Source: an uncultured Bacilli bacterium (GTDB lineage Bacteria; Bacillota_I; Bacilli_A; RFN20; CAG-631). From it: a stretch of 42,550 bases of DNA. Made by a program: the position numbers and the translations under genes. The stretch is from assembly GCA_934201705.1 (NCBI GenBank), contig CAKPXF010000024.1, positions 1 to 42,550 of the forward strand, written 5' to 3'. Shown one piece after another: positions 1 to 8,284 of the stretch. The stretch's first letter is position 1. Every line of letters starts with the position of its first letter. The notes beneath the pieces are model-generated. The model made no database searches. It was not told where the DNA came from and was given only the letters and a program-made list of their open reading frames with translations.

Positions 1-93
1 ATACTAAGAAAAAGTAAACCTAATGATGAGATAATATCAAATTTGAGGGATAGCGGTCTAACAATACCATATCGAGTGCAGGTAAGATTATAG
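1..93 (+). CDS. 3' end of an unidentified gene
   Basis: The first reading frame is open from base 1 to a TAG stop at 91-93 and gives 30 residues ending TIPYRVQVRL. The fragment is basic, and nothing in it lets me name a family. It is followed by a convergent minus-strand gene with hairpins between the two. Coding status is judged only from the open frame and its position at the window edge, so it could also be chance. Confidence 0.4.
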   Translation: MLRKSKPNDEIISNLRDSGLTIPYRVQVRL

Positions 94-134
94 TTATTTG
101 CCTTAAACAAGTAATAACTATAACTGTACATCAT

Positions 135-181
135 TAAAAAAAATGGGATTTTAATCCCATTAAGTGATTTTTAAATCACTT
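135..181 (-). terminator. Double hairpin terminator of the PAP2-like gene
   Basis: Two perfect 9-bp inverted repeats lie side by side, at 142-161 (GGGATT/AATCCC core) and 162-181 (AAGTGATTT/AAATCACTT). On the minus strand the outer hairpin is followed by a run of T (bases 135-141 read in reverse). The inner hairpin overlaps the stop codon of the minus-strand gene. It may also act for the convergent plus-strand gene ending at 93. Confidence 0.7.
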
Positions 182-766
182 TTGTTCCTTGAATAAAACA
201 AAATAGGAAATTAAAAACGAAATAATAGGTATAAAAAAGCCTAGAATAATTTCAATTATTGTATGTCTTTTTAATTTTAACGAGCTCCAAATAACTAAAA
301 TAATTAAAAGGTATAAAAGTAAAAAATAATAAGAAATAGTAACGCTTAAAAAAGTTACTGGCCCAGAAAAGCCACACATATGGCCACTAGACTTTACTTT
401 TAAAGCAAATGTACTGATAAACATTAATATCCCTGATAAAAAATAGGTAGATACTAATTGCTTTACTAATGTAGAATAATTATTAAAAAGAACAAAAACA
501 AAAATAATTGTGTAGCTAATAAGGGATATTATTATTGCTAAATTTCGATAGCATACCCTATCATTTTCTTCCTTACTTATTTTTTTATATATTTTAAATA
601 CTTTTTCAATCAAATAAGAAAGAGAAGGAAAAATTGCTAAAAATAAAAGTAAAATAATAAAGGTAAAAATATTCATTTGTTGCTTAAATAATAAAATAGT
701 TAACAAAAACAATGCCATAAGTGGAGGAATGGTCATTATTCTTAAAACTGAAGCAAATTTTTTCAT
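176..766 (-). CDS. PAP2-superfamily-like integral membrane protein
   Basis: 196 residues with about five or six hydrophobic segments. The motif KVKSSGHMCG (about residues 123-132) resembles the phosphatase signature with K/SGH, and LKRHTIIEIILGF (165-177) resembles the last PAP2 motif with its conserved R and H near a membrane helix. The family (type 2 phosphatidic acid phosphatases) dephosphorylates lipid phosphates such as undecaprenyl pyrophosphate on the outer membrane leaflet, but the classical RP element is not evident. Substrate and activity are therefore uncertain. The start has a good ribosome site (GAAGGTGA on the minus strand just above 766). It stands alone, convergent with the gene at the window edge. 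Confidence 0.6.
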   Translation of the reverse strand: MKKFASVLRIMTIPPLMALFLLTILLFKQQMNIFTFIILLLFLAIFPSLSYLIEKVFKIYKKISKEENDRVCYRNLAIIISLISYTIIFVFVLFNNYSTLVKQLVSTYFLSGILMFISTFALKVKSSGHMCGFSGPVTFLSVTISYYFLLLYLLIILVIWSSLKLKRHTIIEIILGFFIPIISFLISYFVLFKEQK

Positions 767-914
767 ACACTCACCTTCTTTTTGACAATTATTATATTAA
801 TTTATTAATTAATTTATGTGTACCTACTAATTTAATTGGTTTGTATATTAAAAATAATGTATATCTACCACTAAAAATAGCGACTCTACCACTAGTAGAA
901 ATGGTAAAAAATTA

Positions 915-943
915 TTGACATAAGTGAAAATAGCCTTTAGACT
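915..943 (+). promoter_or_regulatory. Probable SigA-type promoter of the DegV gene
   Basis: A perfect TTGACA at 915-920 and a TAGACT hexamer at 938-943 are separated by exactly 17 bases, as expected for a housekeeping promoter. The DegV start lies 28 bases downstream behind an AAAGGGAGA ribosome site. The -10 matches consensus in four of six positions. Confidence 0.45.
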
Positions 944-970
944 AAAGGTGAAAAGGGAGAATTTCAAATT

Positions 971-1837
971 ATGTTACATATTTTTACGGATACTGATACT
1001 GATATTACACCACAAATAGCAGCATTGTATAATATTGATTTAATAAGCATGCCTTATATTATAGATTCTAAAATTGTGTATCCTTACAAAGATTTTAAAG
1101 AATTCAAAGCTAAGGAATTCTATGATTTATTACGAAGCGGAATTGTTCCGACTACATGTGCATTAAATGTTGAAGAATATAAAAACTATTTTGAACCAAT
1201 TTTTGCAAAAGGTGATGATATATTCTATATTCATTTTTCTCGTGCTATGAGTGCTTCTTTTAATTATATGGATCAAGCAATTCAAGAATTACTAATAAAA
1301 TATCCAAATAGAAAATTTTATTCTTTAGATAGTGAAGCTATTACAATTGGCAGTTACAATTTTGTAAGAGCAATACTTGATATGCTAAAAAATAATAGTT
1401 TAGAGGAAACTATTAAATGGGGAAATGAAAATGTCAATCATTTTGCAACTTATTTTTACGCTGATGATTTAAAATTTTTTAAAAAAAGTGGCAGAGTAAG
1501 TGGCCTTGCAGCAACTATGGGTTCAATAATTGGAATAAAACCAATTATTTATATAGATGAAAATGGAATAATGAAAAATGTTGGTAAAGAAAAAGGTAGG
1601 AAAAATGCTGTTAGGCATTTAGTTGAGTGTGTATTAAATTTAGGGGATGATGTTAAAAATCATCGTATTGTAATAGGTCATACCGATGCTTTAGAATTAG
1701 CTAATGAATTAAAAAATGAATTGATAGAAAAATTAGGTGATGATTTAAATATTGATATGGTAATGGTAAATCCAACAGCTGGAAGCCATTGTGGCCCAAA
1801 TGGAGTAGGCGTTAGTTTTTTTGCTAAGCATAGATAA
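971..1837 (+). CDS. DegV family fatty-acid-binding protein
   Basis: 288 residues, the usual DegV length. Visible family marks are the N-terminal TDTDTDIT (6-13, normally TDS..D), the FSRAMSASFN loop (89-98), the FFKKSGRVSG block (169-178) and the C-terminal GPNGVGV segment. DegV proteins bind a fatty acid in a deep pocket. Some act as FakB subunits that present exogenous fatty acid to the kinase FakA. The conserved loop serine/threonine positions are present, but no FakA is in the window, so a FakB role is inference. The start follows AAAGGGAGA by about ten bases. A hairpin terminator follows immediately, so it is a single-gene unit. Confidence 0.88.
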   Translation: MLHIFTDTDTDITPQIAALYNIDLISMPYIIDSKIVYPYKDFKEFKAKEFYDLLRSGIVPTTCALNVEEYKNYFEPIFAKGDDIFYIHFSRAMSASFNYMDQAIQELLIKYPNRKFYSLDSEAITIGSYNFVRAILDMLKNNSLEETIKWGNENVNHFATYFYADDLKFFKKSGRVSGLAATMGSIIGIKPIIYIDENGIMKNVGKEKGRKNAVRHLVECVLNLGDDVKNHRIVIGHTDALELANELKNELIEKLGDDLNIDMVMVNPTAGSHCGPNGVGVSFFAKHR

Positions 1838-1845
1838 AATAAAGG

Positions 1846-1869
1846 GAATGTTATAAAAACATTCTTTTT
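1846..1869 (+). terminator. Rho-independent terminator after the DegV gene
   Basis: GAATGTT (1846-1852) pairs with AACATTC (1858-1864) across a five-base A-rich loop and is followed by five T residues. Confidence 0.75.
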
Positions 1870-1951
1870 AAATACTTAATTTTAGTTTTATTTAAGTTTA
1901 TAATATTATATTATAAATATGATAAGATAATAATCTTAGGAGGATTTTAAA

Positions 1952-3148
1952 ATGAAAAATAAATTAAAAATATTTTCTTTATTTAGTTTAATAATACTAG
2001 CATCTTGTACATTTAATAATAATATTACTGATTCAAGTAATAAAACGCAAATAATAATAGATGAAACAAAAAAGGAAACAGTAAATTTACATGTTACTTC
2101 ATCTATTACGCAAACTACTTCCTTAGAGGAGGTAATAAAATATGTAAAGCCATCTGTTGTTGATATTTATTCATATGGCTCTAATTTTACTAGTGCTGGA
2201 AGTGGAGTAATAGTTGCAAATTCTGATTCTAGCTATTATATAGTTACTAATCATCATGTTATTAAGGATGCTTCTTCATTCCAAATAGTATCTTATAATA
2301 ATGATATATCAAGCTCATATGAAGCAACATTAATTGGTGGTTCACCACTTAGTGATATAGCTGTTTTAAAGGTCAAAACAAGTGATACATTAACAATTGC
2401 TAGCTTTATTGATGATGCTAGTAAAATAAATGTAGGAACAGATGTTATAGCTATTGGTAATCCTCTTGGAATACTTGGTGGAACAGTAACTAAAGGTATT
2501 GTTTCAGCCTTGCAAAGAGAAGTTTATATTGATGAAATAGGCTATATGAATTTAATTCAAACTGATGCTGCTATTAATTCTGGTAATTCAGGTGGTGCTT
2601 TATTTAATACTAAAGGAGAATTAATTGGTATTGTTAATTCTGGCTATTCATCATATGAAGGACTAAATTTTGCAATCCCAGCATCATTTGCCATTAATGC
2701 TTTTACATCAATTGTAAATACATTTGGTAATGAAAAGATTTATGGCTATGTTGAAGGCGAAAATAATATAGGTATGACCTTAAAATCAATGCAAATCTAT
2801 GCTGATTCCTCATTAAATAATAAATGTGAAATAGTTTATGCTAGCGAAACTAGTAAAGATGGCGATGCATATAAAAATGGCTTTAAGGATTATAGTAATT
2901 ATTATAATAATAAATATGATACATTTTATGCTATTATTAGCATTAATGATAATGAAGTAAATAATTATCAAGATGCTATTCGTTTACTTCAAAATATAAA
3001 AGCTAACACAGAGGTTAAAATATCTTATAAAAAAATTTTGTTTAAGAGAGCTGGAAGTGGCTTATTTATGCAACAAACATATCCATATCTTGATGGTAAA
3101 ATTAATACAATAACATTTACAGCTAGTCAATATGTTTATACAATTTAA
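1952..3148 (+). CDS. HtrA/DegP-like trypsin-type serine protease, predicted lipoprotein
   Basis: 398 residues. The N-terminus is a lipoprotein signal peptide with lipobox LASC, giving Cys19 as the lipidated residue. The catalytic triad of the S1C (HtrA) family is visible: His102 in TNHHVI, Asp135 in SDIAVLK and Ser213 in GNSGGAL. The C-terminal 130 residues occupy the place of the PDZ domain but are poorly conserved. The protein should be anchored outside the membrane and degrade misfolded exported proteins. An ideal AGGAGG (1938-1943) sets the start. A broken response-regulator gene follows after 12 bases, recalling the known regulation of HtrA proteases by the CssRS two-component system in Bacillus. 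Here that partner has decayed. Confidence 0.88.
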   Translation: MKNKLKIFSLFSLIILASCTFNNNITDSSNKTQIIIDETKKETVNLHVTSSITQTTSLEEVIKYVKPSVVDIYSYGSNFTSAGSGVIVANSDSSYYIVTNHHVIKDASSFQIVSYNNDISSSYEATLIGGSPLSDIAVLKVKTSDTLTIASFIDDASKINVGTDVIAIGNPLGILGGTVTKGIVSALQREVYIDEIGYMNLIQTDAAINSGNSGGALFNTKGELIGIVNSGYSSYEGLNFAIPASFAINAFTSIVNTFGNEKIYGYVEGENNIGMTLKSMQIYADSSLNNKCEIVYASETSKDGDAYKNGFKDYSNYYNNKYDTFYAIISINDNEVNNYQDAIRLLQNIKANTEVKISYKKILFKRAGSGLFMQQTYPYLDGKINTITFTASQYVYTI

Positions 3149-3160
3149 AGGGTAAAACAT

Positions 3161-3847
3161 ATGAAATTATTATTAGCAGAGGATGAAAAGAAATTATCAA
3201 ATTCCTTATGTGTTTTATTTAAGCATAATAATTATGATATAGATGCTGTATGTAATGGTGATGATGCCCTTTATTATGCTAAAAATATTGCCTATGATGC
3301 AATAATTCTTGATATAATGATGCCTAAAATGGATGGAATAACTGTTTTAAAGAAATTGCGAAGCTTAAAAATAACAACTCCAATTTTATTATTAACAGCT
3401 AAAGGTCAACTAGACGATAAGGTTTTAGGACTAGAAGCAGGAGCTGATGATTAGTTAGCAAAGCCTTTCTTTATGAAAGAACTATTAGCTCGAATTAAGG
3501 CTTTAACTAGAAGATATGAAAACAATTATGAAAATGAAATACATATTGGAAATATTGTAGTTGATACCTTAAGGTATGAAATAAAATGTAATAAGAATAT
3601 AGCTTCATTAACAAATAAAGAATTTCAAATACTTGAATATTTAATTAAGTCGAAGAATCACATTCTATCAATGGATGACTTTTTAAATAAAATATGGGGT
3701 TTTGATAGTGATGTTGATTATAATGTGTTTTAAGTTAATGTTTCATCTCTTCGCAAAAAGCTAAATGGCATCAATTCAAACGTTAATATAAAAGCTATAA
3801 GAAATGTTGGCTATACATTGGAGATAAAAGATGATAAGGCAAATTAA
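3161..3847 (+). pseudogene. OmpR-family response regulator broken by two in-frame stops
   Basis: One continuous frame of 228 codons reads as a normal-length OmpR/PhoB regulator: acidic pocket AEDE (6-9), phosphoacceptor Asp51 in DIMMPKMDG, the TAK motif, then a winged-helix effector domain ending RNVGYTLEIKDD. It is interrupted by TAG at codon 98, where the family has Tyr in GADDYLAKPF, and by TAA at codon 191 just before the SSLRKKL helix. No frameshift is needed to restore the frame. The first stop removes the lysine of the receiver switch and all DNA-binding residues, so a truncated receiver is the only likely product. Ribosome site AAAGGG precedes 3161. The adjacent kinase is also broken, which supports genuine gene loss rather than stop-codon readthrough. 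Confidence 0.88.
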
Positions 3848-4932
3848 AGAAAATTCTTATTCTTAGTAACTTTATAGTGCTTTTCGTTATGTTTTCAACC
3901 ATTAATGGAATAAATGTTTCATCAATGATAAAAAATGGCTATAATACTATTCATGTTTTAGAAATGAATGATGGCAAATTTCCTTTTAATAATCAAAAGG
4001 ATTTTATTGATAAAAATCCAGAGGAACCATTTTCTAGTAGATTTTTTGTGGTTGTAATTGATAAAAATAGTAATATAGTAAGCGTTAATACCGATAAAAT
4101 ATTTGCTATAAGTGAAAATGAAGCTAAAGATATTACTATTTCATTATTTAATAAAAATAAAGTAAAAGGCCTTTACAATAATTATTTATATCGTCGTCAA
4201 AAAATTAATGATACAGAATATAGATATATTTTTCTTGATATGGCAATCCAAATAAATTATTCAAAAATGTTTTTATTTACTAGTATTATAGTATCATTAA
4301 TAAGCTTAGCTTTAATATGTATTGTCTTTTTGTTTTTAGCAAAGTTAGTAATTAAGCCAATAGAAAAAAATGCAATAAAACAAAAGCAATTTATAACCGA
4401 TGCAACCCATGAAATAAAAACACCACTAACAATAATAGGCGCCGATGTTGAGGTTCTTGAATTAATAAATGGTGAAAATGAATGGACTAATAATAATAAG
4501 AATATAGTTATTAATGATATTGAAATTAATGACGGCTATATAGATGTAACTGTGTCAAATGGTGATACTGATACAATTGATAGTAATGGTACAATAAAAA
4601 TTACAGGTGGCGTAGTCCTTAAAAATGGTCAAAATAATGGGCAAAGCATGACTGGTGGTACATTTGACTGTGAAGGAAGCATTATTGTTACAAGTGGTAC
4701 TATTATTGCAATTGGTTGTGTTGGTGAAAAGCTAAGTAATGCATATATTAATACTCAAGCAACATTACAAGCAGGAAGCTATACTATAAAGGATAGTAAT
4801 AATAATGAAATAGCTACATTTACTTTGACTCAATCATATAGAAGCTTTATGTTTTATGATAAAAGTTTCAATGGTAATACAACATATACTTTATATAAGG
4901 ATGATACAAAAGTTTTAACATTTAGTAAATAG
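3831..4932 (+). pseudogene. Sensor histidine kinase, frameshifted at its start and deletion-fused to a carbohydrate-binding beta-helix protein
   Basis: The natural start appears to be ATG 3831, overlapping the regulator end (MIRQIK). One extra base near 3849 then shifts the frame, and the long frame resumes at AAAATTCTT (3850). From GTG 3877 it reads as 351 residues: an extracellular sensor region, a transmembrane helix at about 131-157, and a HisKA helix with phosphoacceptor His178 in DATHEIKTPL, running to GENEWTNN (about 199-206). There the kinase stops abruptly. The rest, rich in NGGT/TGGT turns and ending in a beta-strand tail, looks like the C-terminus of a Cthe_2159/DUF4353-type carbohydrate-binding protein. 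The whole ATPase domain is missing. An in-frame deletion between two genes is the simplest explanation, with the junction near 4485-4510 in a TAATAATAA tract. Confidence 0.8.
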
Positions 4933-4939
4933 AATTAAT

Positions 4940-4992
4940 AAATCACTTATTTATTTCATACAATTGAATATGAAAAAATAGGTGATTTTTTT
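4940..4992 (+). terminator. Terminator-like hairpin that includes the spmA ribosome site
   Basis: AAATCACTTATTT (4940-4952) can pair with AAAATAGGTGATTT (4975-4988), with one G-U pair, followed by a T run up to the spmA ATG. The 3' arm contains AGGTGA, the apparent Shine-Dalgarno sequence of spmA. The hairpin could therefore terminate upstream transcripts or mask the ribosome site in readthrough RNA. Confidence 0.55.
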
Positions 4993-5577
4993 ATGGGAAA
5001 GATTTGGGCTTTTATAATAAGTGTTGCTAGTGTCTATGCTTTAATAACTTCAAAGGCTTCTGCTTTACTTGATGGTATATTACAAATTCCTCAAGAAGCC
5101 TTTAACTTTTTAATTATTATCATACCTTCAACAATTTTTTGGACTGGCTTTATGTATATTTTTAAAGAGGTTGGAATTATTGATTTTATTTCTTTAGCTA
5201 TTAAACCAATTTTTAAAAAAATTATGCCATCTTTAGAGGATGAAGAAGCAATTTCATATTTATCAATGAATATAGCTGCTAATATGTTTGGCCTTGGCTT
5301 TGCAGCTACGCCATCTGGTTTAAAAGGTATAAAAAGACTAAAAGAAATATCAAAAGAAAAAGAAGGCGTAGCTAGTGATGAAATGATAACATTTTTAGTG
5401 TTAAATACTGCTGGAGTAACCTTACTTCCAACAACAGTTATAAGCATTAGAAAATCATATGGATCACTTCATCCGACAGATTTTGTTTTGTATGCAATTA
5501 TTTCGACCCTTGCAGCTTGTGTGTTTGGTTTACTTGCCGATAAGTTATTAAGAAAGCCTTACCGAGAAAAAATATGA
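4993..5577 (+). CDS. spmA: Spore maturation protein A
   Basis: 194 residues, typical SpmA length, with about five membrane segments. It carries the nucleoside-recognition (Gate) domain pattern including SMNIAANMFGLGFAATPSG (about 91-109) and LNTAGVTLLPTT (about 138-149). SpmA and SpmB together affect dehydration of the spore core in Bacillus and Clostridium. The transported substrate is not established. The last four bases overlap the start of spmB (ATGA), so the pair is translationally coupled. AGGTGA at 4980-4985 is the ribosome site. Presence of the pair suggests a spore-forming ancestry but does not by itself prove sporulation. Confidence 0.92.
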   Translation: MGKIWAFIISVASVYALITSKASALLDGILQIPQEAFNFLIIIIPSTIFWTGFMYIFKEVGIIDFISLAIKPIFKKIMPSLEDEEAISYLSMNIAANMFGLGFAATPSGLKGIKRLKEISKEKEGVASDEMITFLVLNTAGVTLLPTTVISIRKSYGSLHPTDFVLYAIISTLAACVFGLLADKLLRKPYREKI

Positions 5578-6089
5578 TAGTTACAGTTATAATAATTCCT
5601 TGCTTATTAATTTTATCATTAGTATTAGCTTTAATTAAGAAAAAGGATGCGTTTGCAGCTTTTTGTAAAGGTGCAAGTGAAGGCTTAAAGCTAACTAAAG
5701 AAATAATTCCTTCTGTACTAGCTATGATTAGTGCTGTTAGTATCTTAAAATGTAGTGGTTTAATAGATGATATAGGCTCATTAATAGGAAAAGCCTTTAA
5801 TGATAGTGAATTTATAACTAATATAGTACCAATGGCATTTTTTAGACCAATATCAGGTAATGCTTCTCTTGCTATATTAAATTCAGTATGTAAGGTAGGA
5901 CCAGATTCTTTATCTTGTATAACTGCTTCATTAATTCAAGGAAGTACAGATACGACATTTTATGTTATTGCTTTATATTTTTCATCAATTAAAATTACTA
6001 AATGGCGGCATACATTAAAAGCAGCTTTATTTGCTGATTTCGTAGGAATTGTCTTAGCAATAACATTTGCTTTAATTATATTTAAATAA
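5574..6089 (+). CDS. spmB: Spore maturation protein B
   Basis: 171 residues with several membrane segments and the family block FFRPISGNASLAIL (about 88-101), followed by SLIQGSTDTTFYVIALYF, both typical of SpmB. It overlaps spmA by four bases and ends at a strong terminator. This makes a two-gene operon whose products are thought to work as one membrane complex during spore core dehydration. I see nothing missing relative to the family. Confidence 0.92.
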   Translation: MIVTVIIIPCLLILSLVLALIKKKDAFAAFCKGASEGLKLTKEIIPSVLAMISAVSILKCSGLIDDIGSLIGKAFNDSEFITNIVPMAFFRPISGNASLAILNSVCKVGPDSLSCITASLIQGSTDTTFYVIALYFSSIKITKWRHTLKAALFADFVGIVLAITFALIIFK

Positions 6090-6121
6090 AGTATTGCCTA
6101 ATGATAAAGCAATACTTTTTA
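6090..6121 (+). terminator. Rho-independent terminator after spmAB
   Basis: AGTATTGC (6090-6097) pairs perfectly with GCAATACT (6109-6116) around an 11-base loop, followed by T residues. Confidence 0.85.
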
Positions 6122-6218
6122 AGTTCTTATTAAAAAATACAAAAAAAATTTATTTTTACCATTTTTTTGTAATGAAAAGCAATATAGTGGTGCTAAATCA
6201 CACAAAAAAAGTTCAATT

Positions 6219-6250
6219 TTGTATATTTTTCGTAATAAAACGTGTATAAT
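6219..6250 (+). promoter_or_regulatory. Possible promoter of the ATPase/TOPRIM pair
   Basis: A perfect TATAAT sits at 6245-6250, 19 bases before the chosen start codon. The nearest -35-like hexamer is TTGTAT at 6219-6224, with a rather long spacer of 20 bases. The leader RNA would be very short. Confidence 0.4.
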
Positions 6251-6268
6251 AGTATTGGAGGGGATTTT

Positions 6269-7606
6269 ATGCAATACTATTTATTAGAATATGCCGTAAA
6301 TGGCATAAAATCATTAAATAAAGAAATTAAACTATCTTTTTATAATAATATATTAACTAAAGACATAGATTTAAAAGGAAATAATATAAAAGCTATATAT
6401 GGCGAAAATGGCTCTGGTAAATCAGCAATTGTACATGGTATTGAATTTTATAAAAATATAATGTCCTTTAGTAATGATTTTAATTCATCTATGTCAAAAG
6501 AGTATTATAAAGAACTTATTAATAAAGAAACAAAGAATGTTTATTTATCTTTTATTTATGCTTTTGTAGATGATAATAACAAAAGTAAAAAAACGACTAA
6601 TGTTTATAAGCATGTTATTGAATTTGGTTTAGATGAATATGATAATCTTATAATAAAAAAAGAAGAATTTTTTAAGCTTAATGGTACAAAAAGAATAAAA
6701 AATGAAAATTTTAATATTTTATTTTCATCAGAAAATGGAAAGCTACTTAAATTAGATTTTAGTAAAAAAACCAATAATATTTTAAAGAAAATAACAGCAA
6801 ACACTTTGGAAAGTAATAGCTTTCTCATGACTTTTTATAAGTATATAAGAAAAAGTGAAAAAAAATATGCACTTTTAGATATATTAGATCTAATTGTAGG
6901 TGTTGGATTTCAAGCCAATCTTTTATACATTAATTTAGCAGGTGATAATCATCATGGCTATAATATGAGTAAACTACTTGAAAGTAATGATGAAATTACT
7001 AATAATGATATTAAAGAATTATTAAGTAAGCCTTCTTTTATTATTAATTCAAGATTAAACAAGATAGCAAAAGATAATTTTTCAAACTATGAAAAATACA
7101 TAAAAAAAGTTGAAACATTTATTAAATTATTTAAAAAAAATTTGTGTAGTATAGATATTAAAACAACAGAGGATTCAGAATATTACTATTGTGAATTATT
7201 GTTTAATTACAAAACATATGTTGTATCTGAAGAATATGAAAGTACTGGTATTAAAAAATTAACTAAGCTTTATAGTTCTTTTGAAAGTATGTACAAAGGA
7301 TGTATTTTGTTTATTGATGAATTCGATGCTAATTTACATGATGTATACTTTACAGAATTAGTTAAATTTTTGATGGAAAATGCTAAAGGACAACTTATTA
7401 TTACGACACATAATATATCATTAATGGAATGCATTAAGAAAAATAAGCATTCTATTGACTTTTTATCATCAGATTCTATATTAGTTCCATGGATAAAAAA
7501 TGGAAATTATAAGCCATCAGTAGTTTATAAAGAAGGAATGATTCCTTATTCTTCATTTAATATAGAGGCTAATGATTTTATGAGAGCATTTTACTATGAT
7601 GAATAA
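6269..7606 (+). CDS. AAA-family ATPase (OLD/RloA/AbiL-like), probable defence ATPase
   Basis: 445 residues from ATG 6269, chosen because GGAGGGG lies five bases upstream; an upstream GTG at 6242 has no ribosome site. The Walker A motif GENGSGKS is at about 45-52 close to the N-terminus. After a long lysine-rich insert, Walker B CILFIDEFDAN (about 345-355) and the switch histidine ITTHNIS (about 378-384) follow. This is the SMC/ABC-like layout of the AAA_15/AAA_21 group found in OLD nucleases, RloA, AbiL and PARIS AriA. It overlaps the next gene by 11 bases, so the two products probably form one complex. A role as phage-sensing ATPase is inferred from family and pairing. No phage or plasmid genes are adjacent. 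Confidence 0.82.
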   Translation: MQYYLLEYAVNGIKSLNKEIKLSFYNNILTKDIDLKGNNIKAIYGENGSGKSAIVHGIEFYKNIMSFSNDFNSSMSKEYYKELINKETKNVYLSFIYAFVDDNNKSKKTTNVYKHVIEFGLDEYDNLIIKKEEFFKLNGTKRIKNENFNILFSSENGKLLKLDFSKKTNNILKKITANTLESNSFLMTFYKYIRKSEKKYALLDILDLIVGVGFQANLLYINLAGDNHHGYNMSKLLESNDEITNNDIKELLSKPSFIINSRLNKIAKDNFSNYEKYIKKVETFIKLFKKNLCSIDIKTTEDSEYYYCELLFNYKTYVVSEEYESTGIKKLTKLYSSFESMYKGCILFIDEFDANLHDVYFTELVKFLMENAKGQLIITTHNISLMECIKKNKHSIDFLSSDSILVPWIKNGNYKPSVVYKEGMIPYSSFNIEANDFMRAFYYDE

Positions 7607-8129
7607 CGATAACTTAAAACAAGTAATATTTTGTACAGAAACTGATAGCTTACAAATTGATGATAGTTATGTAAAAAGACTATTAGAGGTTTATTTTGAT
7701 TTAAAAACATCATTAAAAATAACCTTTATTCATATGAAAGGTAAAACTAAATATAATGATAATGGAGTTATAAATCAAATAGAAAAAAAGAAAAAGATTT
7801 ACATACAAAATAATAAATTAGGGAAAAATTATGTTGTGAATGTAGTTGATACTGATGATTATTTTATAAAATTTGAAGACCAACAAAGGTTCAACGATAT
7901 TCAAAACTTTTGTGATAAAAACGGATATTTTCTTGTTTGGTTTTGTAGAACTATTGAAGAGGTATTAATAGGAAAAAAGGTTGAAGATAATAAAAAACTA
8001 AAATTTGCAATGCAATTTGTTAGAAATGCAAACAAAGAGACAATAAATGAAGCTTCATTAAAAAGTGATAAAATAATTAGAAATAAAAGTAATTTTTTAA
8101 ATGTTTTACAAAATATAATAATACAATAG
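7596..8129 (+). CDS. TOPRIM-like partner protein (RloB/AbiLii/AriB type), putative nuclease
   Basis: 177 residues beginning inside the end of the ATPase gene (ATGATG, either Met possible). It has the spacing of a minimal TOPRIM fold: a strand ending in Glu15 (VIFCTETDS), then NVVDTDDYF with Asp85, Asp87 and Asp88, then YFLVWFCRTIEEVLIGK (about 111-127), which matches the position of the NPCFE.WL block of RloB proteins. Those acidic residues would bind Mg2+ for nucleic-acid cleavage. Similarity is at motif level only. The paired ATPase and gene overlap are the stronger argument. A hairpin terminator follows, closing a two-gene operon. Confidence 0.6.
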   Translation: MMNNDNLKQVIFCTETDSLQIDDSYVKRLLEVYFDLKTSLKITFIHMKGKTKYNDNGVINQIEKKKKIYIQNNKLGKNYVVNVVDTDDYFIKFEDQQRFNDIQNFCDKNGYFLVWFCRTIEEVLIGKKVEDNKKLKFAMQFVRNANKETINEASLKSDKIIRNKSNFLNVLQNIIIQ

Positions 8130-8132
8130 GTG

Positions 8133-8172
8133 TTAAAAAGTATTGCTTAATTATTAGGTAATGCTTTTTATG
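8133..8172 (+). terminator. Terminator after the ATPase/TOPRIM operon
   Basis: AAAAAGTATTGC (8135-8146) pairs with GGTAATGCTTTTT (8157-8169), with two G-U pairs. The 3' arm ends in a T run. Confidence 0.65.
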
Positions 8173-8284
8173 TGTTTTCTTTTTTATTTTTAATGATATA
8201 ATTTTAAAAAAAGTATGAACCAAAATCTTCTTTTTACGACTATATTGGTGTATATACAAAAAAATGATTGAGGAAATAAGCAAA

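Noticed and set aside
721..918. Plus-strand open frame of 65 codons
   Set aside because: It overlaps the start of the PAP2-like gene on the other strand, has no ribosome site, and ends in the DegV promoter region.
3161..3733. Response regulator as two separate small genes (receiver and DNA-binding proteins)
   Set aside because: The two parts lie in the same frame with a single TAG replacing the conserved Tyr of GADDYLAKPF, the second part has no own start signal, and a further stop follows before the end of the DNA-binding domain.
8077..8283. Minus-strand frame of 68 codons
   Set aside because: It overlaps the end of the TOPRIM-like gene and the terminator, with no ribosome site. It is a by-product of AT-rich sequence.
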